NCBI GenBank assembly: GCA_029204225.1
Contig: CM055095.1
Span: 28,278,845-28,342,844, forward strand
Origin: Diphasiastrum complanatum
Taxonomy: Eukaryota > Streptophyta > Lycopodiopsida > Lycopodiales > Lycopodiaceae
Reading direction: 5' to 3'
DNA length: 64,000 nucleotides
A program made the position numbers and the translations under genes. Positions 57,261 to 64,000 of this stretch are shown here, piece after piece; position 1 is the stretch's first letter, and the number at the start of each line of letters is the position of its first letter. The notes below the pieces were generated by a model, which searched no databases, was not told the origin of the DNA, and saw only the letters and a program-made list of their open reading frames with translations.

Positions 57261-58409
57261 TTAGAACATTTTCAATATAAAAAAAAAATTATTGCAATCG
57301 TTGTAATTGAGCTCACAATCTTCTGATTTGTATAATTCAGTTATATGAAGTGGTTGGCCAACTACTTTGAACATTCCGTCATTATAATAATTTCTTGCTA
57401 ATCTTACTCGATATGGACGCGGAAGATGAGTTTTCTTCACCATCACTTGAGAAAAAGCTTCTTTAACTATTCTAAAAAAAGTAGAATAAACATTTTTACT
57501 AATTCCAGAAACATCACATGCACCCACAATCACATTTGCATCCAAGTATGATTGAACCTTAATTAAAATAGTAACTGCAACCGAGCATTTTTCATCATTT
57601 CCTTTGCTAAAACATGACCTAAAGATGATCCAATGCATGAACGATATGTTAAATAGTTCTTTGCCACCAAACATGATCTGCAACAAACATATGAGACTCA
57701 AATTATGCTTAATAAATAAATAATCCATGTTATTAAGTGCAAATCAAACTTATATGACATATACAATTCAAATAAACAGTTTATATGAAAACATACTTGA
57801 ATGTTCGAATTCTTTTTTTCTGATTGCCGCTATGTGTAGATAAGTCATCAATATTCTTCATCGGTACTCTCTTTCTTTTCCTCTCCATCATTGCCATTTT
57901 TATAACTTTTATATCAACAACAGATTTTAAACTCTCGGATCGCAACTTTTCCATGGATTCTAACATTTCTTGGTTTGATCCCTGAAGAGTAGTGACTGTA
58001 GCATTCAACTCTGACATAACATTCTTGAGTGCATTGTTTTCAGCACTAGTGTGTTGCACATAATAAAACAATTGCTGATTTGCACGTTGTAATTGTTGAT
58101 TAGCAAACTGTAATTGCTAATTAAGACAAGATATGCGATGCATTCCAATATCACGCAACCTTTGACAATATATCCAAGTAATCCGCTATTTCCTTTACTT
58201 ACAAATCTGAGAAGATGAGTTACGGCCTTAAAATTTGGATACAAATTGGTAGCTGGATCATTAGGATAAATTGATCCATCCACCCACAAATCTATATTCA
58301 TTTTCAATTTTCTAACTATTGCAACAACATTCTCTACAACTTTCGAATTTTTCTTAATAATTGGAGTGCATTCCATAGGAAGAGCAACATGCAAATGGAA
58401 CATTGCCAT
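57261..58409 (-). CDS. Unrecognised multi-exon gene candidate with coiled coil
   Basis: On -: exon 58409 to about 58204 (MAMFHLHVALPMECTPIIKK, WVDGSIYPNDPATNLYPNF) ends at a consensus donor gtaagt. A second exon starts after cttaattag (about 58118) with Gln-rich heptads (QLQFANQQLQRANQQL), a coiled-coil stretch and the basic motif ERKRKRVP, and ends at gtatgt near 57800. A third, starting after gtttgttgcag (about 57680), reads KELFNISFMHWIIF, LDANVIVGACDVSG and THLPRPYRVRLARNYY. Phases of the last junction do not join cleanly, so it is a pseudogene or the exon borders are wrong. No family recognised. Confidence 0.35.
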
Positions 58410-58849
58410 TGTTGAAAGCTGTAATCTGTAAATGCTTCAAACTACAGTAAATCAACATGAATAGATCTAGCATACCTTACTTTTGTAATGTTTATGTCGC
58501 ATTAAAAAATAGTCCCGCCTCATATTTCACTATAAGCATACAATGATTTCAAAAGTTGCTATTCCCGCTTCAGTTCTTGCATTGAGCACACCAAGATTTT
58601 TAATCTTAAAGCTCTAGTCCCGAATTTTGGAAGGAGCATGAAAAGAAGTTATTATATCTCATGCTTAACTAATTATTGTTTGAAGTTAACCATATCAGTT
58701 AAACGTTGGGCAAGGCCGGAAACTCGAAAAACGACGACCAGAAGTTACTGGTTCGCATTCTCTCTCTACGTAACCTCTCTCTAAAGTGAAATTTCTTAAA
58801 GGGCCCATTTTAAGCCCATATTTCCCTTAATGTGTGGGTTTAGTGCTGG
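58410..58849. other. Spacer, no gene seen
   Basis: AT-rich sequence before the LINE. The 5' end of the LINE may lie here but could not be placed. Confidence 0.45.
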
Positions 58850-60500
58850 GTGCTCATTGCCCTTCTTTTGCTTTTAGGTGCTGCTCTGTTCCCTTCTGGT
58901 TTTCAATCTTCCTCTGGCTATTTGCTCTGCTTCAGTGTGGAGCTCTGTAGTGTGGTCTGTTCCCTCTGCTTCTTTTGCGTCATCTTAAGAGGGTCGGCAA
59001 GCTTCCCTGTAGCTTCCATTGCTGCTCTCCTTCCTTGCTCCTCTCCTGCTTCTTAACACACAGGTGGTTTTTCCTTCTGGTTTTCTGATGGTGTGCTGGC
59101 CTTTTTGCCTCTATTTGTGTTTTTTAACACAGCTTCTTTGCTCTTGATCTGTTTCTTTCTTTTTTCCTCATGGCAAACCACTCTCTTCCAATTCTGTCTC
59201 TCCTGCTGCCTCGGATTCTGCAGACTGTGAGGGCAACTTGTGTCTGTCGGATGGCACGTCCAACTGCAGTCATAACCAACCTCCTTCGATAGTGGCTTTG
59301 GAAGCGGCTCCTATCATTTCTGCAGATGACTCAGACAGCCCTCCGAATGCTGCAGACGGTTTTCCAGCAGCGATTGGGGGCTTCTCCCTCTCTCTTAATC
59401 CTGAACAATATAGCAGATCTAAAAGAAATTGTACTTTTGCCTTCAGAAGTACAGGAAGACAAGGACGTGGGGTTTTCTACTGTGGCTCCTGAGGCTAGTC
59501 TTGTTGCCTTGCTTTTTGAGAAAGAAGACTTGCATCAACCCTCATTGACAGCGGTATCTATGGAAGAGGGAACAACGAAGCATAAACTAAACAGTTTGGA
59601 GGCAGAGATTGCAGATCTTCCTACTCTCTCTAGTACTGTTTTGACCATCCCTGGACAGAGCTCACTTGAGTTTGAATTCCAGCCACTTTCAGTTCTTATT
59701 CACTTGTGAAGGTCAGGCCCCAGCACCAGAGCCAGAATATGCGGAGCCTCTTTTTTCTGCTAGCACAGAACTCAAATTGCTAGAAAATGACCCAAATCAT
59801 GAGCTGATTGTAGATAAGCGGCTAGAAAGCATTGTAGAATCAGAGCTGAAACCTGGGGACTCACTGCCAATAAACGCGACTAATGATTATCAGTCACCTG
59901 CCCATAGACAATAGCTCCAGCAATACTCTGTTTCCTATTGAGGCAGCAAAACACGATGTAGCTCATAAGATTTTTAGTTCTGATTTCCAACAATGAAGGA
60001 ACCCCAAGTTTGTCTGCTGCCCACTGCGTTGGGATTTCAGAGCCTGCATTGATTTCTATTTCAACTAGCTGCAAACAACGAGGTATCCTTGCAAATACTT
60101 CAACTACAAAGAGGACTGACTCTAAGAACATGTCATTTAAGAAGAATCTCTTGTCAACTAGCCCTACAAATGAAAGTTCACCTGATTCTAAACCTGAGAA
60201 ATTCCGCTCTTATCACAAGAGACACAAAAAAAAATTGAAGGAGAGCAGGGACATTCCTACTCATATTGACTAACTTTCTTATGAGAGTCAATTTGCAGCC
60301 TCTCCATCCCCTCTTCGCATCTATGGAGTCCTCCCGCTAGAATGGGACATAACCAAATCGGCAAAGTGGTCACTCGCAGCTCCCTCAAGGCATTGGCACA
60401 TGTAAAAGCCAAGCCTCCTAAACTGCATTAACATGATGGGTGCAGCCTTGGAACTTTACTGCAGGTTGTTCCTATCTTTTGTTTTGCATTCTTAGCAGAC
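58850..60500 (+). mobile_element. LINE 5' region and probable eroded ORF1
   Basis: Pyrimidine-rich DNA (58850-59220) is similar in style to the 5' part of the - LINE at 43480-44140. It is followed by short frames 59326-59709, 59666-59914 and 60010-60273. The last ends in a basic run (RSYHKRHKKKLKESR), as in many LINE ORF1 proteins. Frames are interrupted, and no zinc knuckle is visible. Confidence 0.5.
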
Positions 60501-60539
60501 ATGTCGCACTCTCTCCCTCTTTTTTTTATTTTATTCTTT

Positions 60540-62205
60540 ATGAATGTTGTCTCGTGGAATGTTAGAGGGCTAAACTCTCCTATCCGCCGGTCTCTGCTCT
60601 ATCGTTATATTTCCTCTCTTCCCCTCTCTAACCTTGTGATTTGCCTCCAAGAAACAAAGCTGAGTGGTTTTCTCCTGGATGTTCTTATCAAGTCTTTTGC
60701 CCACAACTTTAACTACTCTTGTTCCCCTGCGGATGGTTCTCGTGATGGTTTATTAACCCTTGTCTCTAGAGATTGGAAGCTTGCCTTGCACTCTTCTATT
60801 TTTGGAGGTCGTGCAAATCTTTGTACCATTACTAAGTGTGGATTCTCTTTCAACATCTACAACATTTATGCTCCTAATTCGCCCCACGCCCGTATAGACC
60901 TTTGGAATGCTATTTCTCCTTCCAATTCCCTTCCTTCAATTCTTCTCGGTGATTTTAACATGTATCTCCATCCTCTTGATGGCCCCAACCACATTTCTTT
61001 TACTGAAAGATGGGCTTGGGACTGTTTTATGGATGGTTTCAATTGCATTGATGTTTTAGACCTTTGCAATTCTCCTCGTCTCCACACCTGGAACAATGGC
61101 CGTCTCACCTCTTTTTTTACCTCTGCTAGACTAGATTGCGTCTACCTCTCCAAGCAAGGGAACTGGGCTAGTCACTTTTCTTGCAGCTATATCTCTTCCT
61201 TTCCGTTGTCAAACCATCTCCCAGTGCTCCTCCGCCTTAAACTCTTTCCCGCTCCCCCCTCTAAGCACCATTCGGTTTACATCATGAACAACTCTCTGAT
61301 CTGGAACAAAACTCTCTGCCACACTCTTGCTCTAAAAATTTCTTCCCTCTCCGATCTAGGAGATATCCTTGACTACTCGCGATCCTTTGTCAGACTCCAG
61401 GAGAAAATTTCTGCTTTTTCCTCTTCTTTTCTTGAATCTTCTTTAAAGCAAACCCTCTCGTCTATCAATTTGGATAGGGCTTGTGCTGCGGACCCCTCTC
61501 TTCGCATCAATAGATTCCTGGCTGCTTCTAGCCGTCTCAAAGTTCTCTACCAAGCTAAAGCTTCCATCCTACGTAAGAGAACTCACCTCAACTGGCTGAG
61601 GGAAGTAGATTTACCTTTAACCTTCTTCTTCAAGAGACTCCAATCTCAACACCAAAGAGATGATTCTTGTGGTCTCACTGTTAACGGTTCCTCTCTCCCT
61701 ACCTCGGATTCCATCGGTTCTTCTTTTCACAACCACTTCTCTTCACCCTTCAACCTCTCCCCTCTCCCTAAACCTCCCAATTTGGACATACTTAGTTATT
61801 GTTCCTTCTCTTTCTCTCTTTCTTTTGAAGAGTCTTCATCCCTTTGTTCCCCTCTTTCCTTAGAAGAGCTCCACTCTGCGCTTAAGGCTATGAATAGAGA
61901 CAAAACTCCCGGTCCAAATTGGGTAACTCCTAACTTCTTTCTAGATCATTGGAATGTTGATGGTCTTGCTCTGCTTCGGTCCATTCACTCTGCGTTCTCC
62001 TCTGGCTCCTTTCCTGCGTCCTTATCCCAAGGCCTTATCAAACTGGTTCCGAAAATCGTTTCCCCCTCCAATATCTTTGATTATCGGCCTCTTACTATGC
62101 TTAATACCTCTTATAAGATCGTTGCGAAAGCAATTACCAAGAGAATTGCCCCTTTTCTTCCTACTCACCTTTCCAAATGCCAATCTGGTTTCATCAAAGG
62201 CAATC
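60540..62205 (+). pseudogene. LINE ORF2, endonuclease and first half of RT
   Basis: The likely start is ATG 60540 (MNVVSWNVRGLN), the usual first motif of LINE apurinic endonuclease. It is followed by LQETK, IYAPN, LLGDFNM, ARLDCVYLS and SNHLPVLL, the last with Asn where SDH is usual. A long linker leads to RT: MNRDKTPGPNWVTPNFF, DYRPLTMLNTSYKIVAKAI and KCQSGFIKG. A one-base shift near 62200 ends the frame; RT continues in the next frame. About 555 codons. It would nick DNA and prime reverse transcription if intact. Confidence 0.9.
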
Positions 62206-64000
62206 CCTCTTCGATAACATCATTGACGTATGGGCAACCATTGATTCTTTTCTTTGGTTCAACTATCTAACCCTTGTGCTAAAGATCAGTTTCGACAAAG
62301 CCTTTGACCGCATTAGCTGGAACTATCTTTTGACTTGCTGCTCATCCTTTGGCTTTCCAGACTACCTAACCAATCTCATCCAGGCTCTCTTTTCTTCGGC
62401 TTCGTCTTCTATCCTATTCCAGGGAGTTCTATCCTTCTTCTTCTCCATCTCCTGTGGAATCAGACAAGGTTGTCCTCTCTCCCCTTTTCTTTTCGTTATT
62501 GCCACAGAACCGCTCATTTTTCATATCCATAGACTTAATTCTTCTCCTCTGTTCCTTCCGTACATCTTTCGTGATGTCACTCTTGGTCCCCAGCTTTTCG
62601 CTGATGATCTTGTTTGTATTATCGAGCTGCATCACCCTTTCGCTTCCCTTCTCCTTCAAGAGATTAATCGATTATGCTCTTACTCTGACTCCTTGGTCAA
62701 CTTTAAGAAATCTGACTTTCTTATCCTCTCCCATGATTCCCCTCCTTCCTGGTGCAACAAGCTTGATCTTAATATTCTCCTGCATGGCACTATCCTCAAA
62801 TATCTTGGTTTCCCCCTTGGTGGCTCTCTCTCTAACAAAGATCGTTTTAATTGGTTTTTCGAGAGGATTCGCTCCAAGATCTCTTGTTGGAATTCTTTAG
62901 ATCTCTCCTTTGCAGCGAGACTCATCATCCTCAAGCACATCATAGCTTCCTATTTTACTCACTTCCTTTTCATTTGGTTCCTCCCTCTATTCTCTCTCCA
63001 TCGCAACGGTTTTCAGAAATTTCTTGTGGAACAACGGCCCTAGTATGCTAAACTGGGATATTTGCTCAGCTCCTATAAAGTTGGGCGGCTTGGGCCTCCT
63101 TGACCCTTCCACCACTTTTCTCTCGCTTCCCTATAGATGCATTCACTATAACTTCACCATCCCTCAGCCCTGGGCGCTCATGATGACAACTACTCGTCCT
63201 CCCCTCTCCTCCTCTCCTAGTTCCATCCCATCCTCTTATTTTCTTGAGTTCACTTGCTCCTCTTTCTTTTTTCTGCTTCCCTTCCTCCCCTTTTCATGTC
63301 CATTTTTTGTGTCCTTCTTTCTATGCGTGAGCTCACTTTTTGGACGAGGGGAAACCCTATCTCCCCTTTTGAGTCTCTTTGGTTTTCTAAAGTCTTCACT
63401 ATCAACTCCAAGCCCCTGCCTTGATTGAAAAAAGACTCTGCCGCAACCTTGCTTGGAAAGGTCTTGTCACCTGGGACCACATCATGAACTTTATCTACTC
63501 TCACAACCTTTCCCAACTTAGAGCTGATCTTGGACTCTCCTTTCGTGAATCTAACTTTATTTCCTTCGCTTTCTCTCATGGAGATCTTGCCCCTTTTTCT
63601 ACCTCCTTGGCCCTGGACTGTTGCAACAATTGGTTATTCAAGGCTTTGGACAAATTGGGTAAGATCTCATATGCCTCAGTCTACTCTGCTTCTAAGGAGC
63701 CCAACTCTACCTTCTCTTGGTTCAATGCTCAATGGAACATTTCCAACTCTCCCACTAATTGGAAAACTAGGTTTCGTCGTACCCATAAAATCTGTCCTGG
63801 TAAGTATAGATTTTTCTAGGCTTAGAATCCTCCAGCTTGCTCTTCCAATTCGTGCCAAATATAGGGGCAATGTGTTGCATGTCTGCTCTAAAATGCAAAA
63901 CATCAGTTGAGGAAGTGCCACACTTATTCTTCCATTGCTATGCTCCATTATGGAAATCAGCGCCTGATCTTTTTATTGCACGTTTACATGTCAGATTCAG
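62205..64000 (+). pseudogene. LINE ORF2, second half of RT and zf-RVT, runs off the edge
   Basis: Continues RT after the frame change: SLFDNIID, DKAFDRISWNYL, GIRQGCPLSPFLF, catalytic FADDL (62597-62611), YLGFPLGG. It breaks again near 63040, continues MLNWDICSAPIKLGGLGLL, breaks, then 63421-63819 (LAWKGLVTWDHIMNF, STFSWFNAQWN). The zf-RVT finger (RGNVLHVCSK, HLFFHCYAPLWKS) is spread over two frames to the right edge. At least three frame changes, so inactive. No RNase H seen before the edge. Confidence 0.9.

Noticed and set aside
63250-63579. - strand frames over the LINE (also 60866-61108, 62429-62943)
   Set aside because: Complement of pyrimidine-rich LINE coding sequence; Lys/Arg/Glu-rich artefacts.

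Overview
This is plant nuclear DNA. It carries a many-exon nuclear topoisomerase II gene with GT-AG introns, a second spliced host gene for a CHERP-type SURP/CID protein, and abundant plant-type Ty1/Copia, Ty3/Gypsy and LINE debris. It also has unusually many (GA)n/(CT)n tracts and degenerate plant telomere-type (CCCTAAA) patches. The repeat load, the 10-kb intron and the AT-rich spacers would fit a large-genome fern or similar plant, but the species cannot be fixed from the sequence.

Layout. 1-0.8 kb: the 3' end of one Copia-type element and its LTR. 1.8-9.9 kb: complete TOP2 gene on + (22 coding exons, predicted 1,528 aa). 10-18.7 kb: two decayed Copia elements in opposite orientation around a 183-bp GA tract, ending in an inverted LTR fragment. 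18.7-26.3 kb: gene-poor spacer, a possible LTR, a truncated Copia, a 25-bp minisatellite and telomere-like DNA. 26.6-39.8 kb: CHERP-like gene on + (3 coding exons, 697 aa). Its first intron is 10.25 kb and holds a Copia gag/protease relic and a complete 3.26-kb LTR element with a perfect 5-bp target duplication and tRNA-like sequences in both LTRs.

42.9-46 kb: an internally deleted LINE and a dead Gypsy pol. 46.8-49 kb: the most unusual locus, on -, combining a divergent histone H3 (H3-type N-terminus and C-terminal helix region), a basic Ser/Pro-rich tail and a Ulp1-like (C48) cysteine peptidase. It is flanked and interrupted by copies of a degenerate ~70-90-bp repeat. 49.6-50.2 kb: unclassified AT-rich ORFs. 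51.5-52.8 kb: a decayed Copia on - interrupted by a + LTR with a primer binding site. 53-58.4 kb: long leader, CT minisatellite and two unrecognised coding-like regions. 58.9-64 kb: a large LINE (endonuclease, reverse transcriptase, zf-RVT) running off the right edge.

The two host genes are unrelated housekeeping functions: DNA topology and pre-mRNA splicing. The rest is mobile-element DNA, mostly broken. All exon boundaries were read by eye from frames and splice sites, with no alignment or transcript support.
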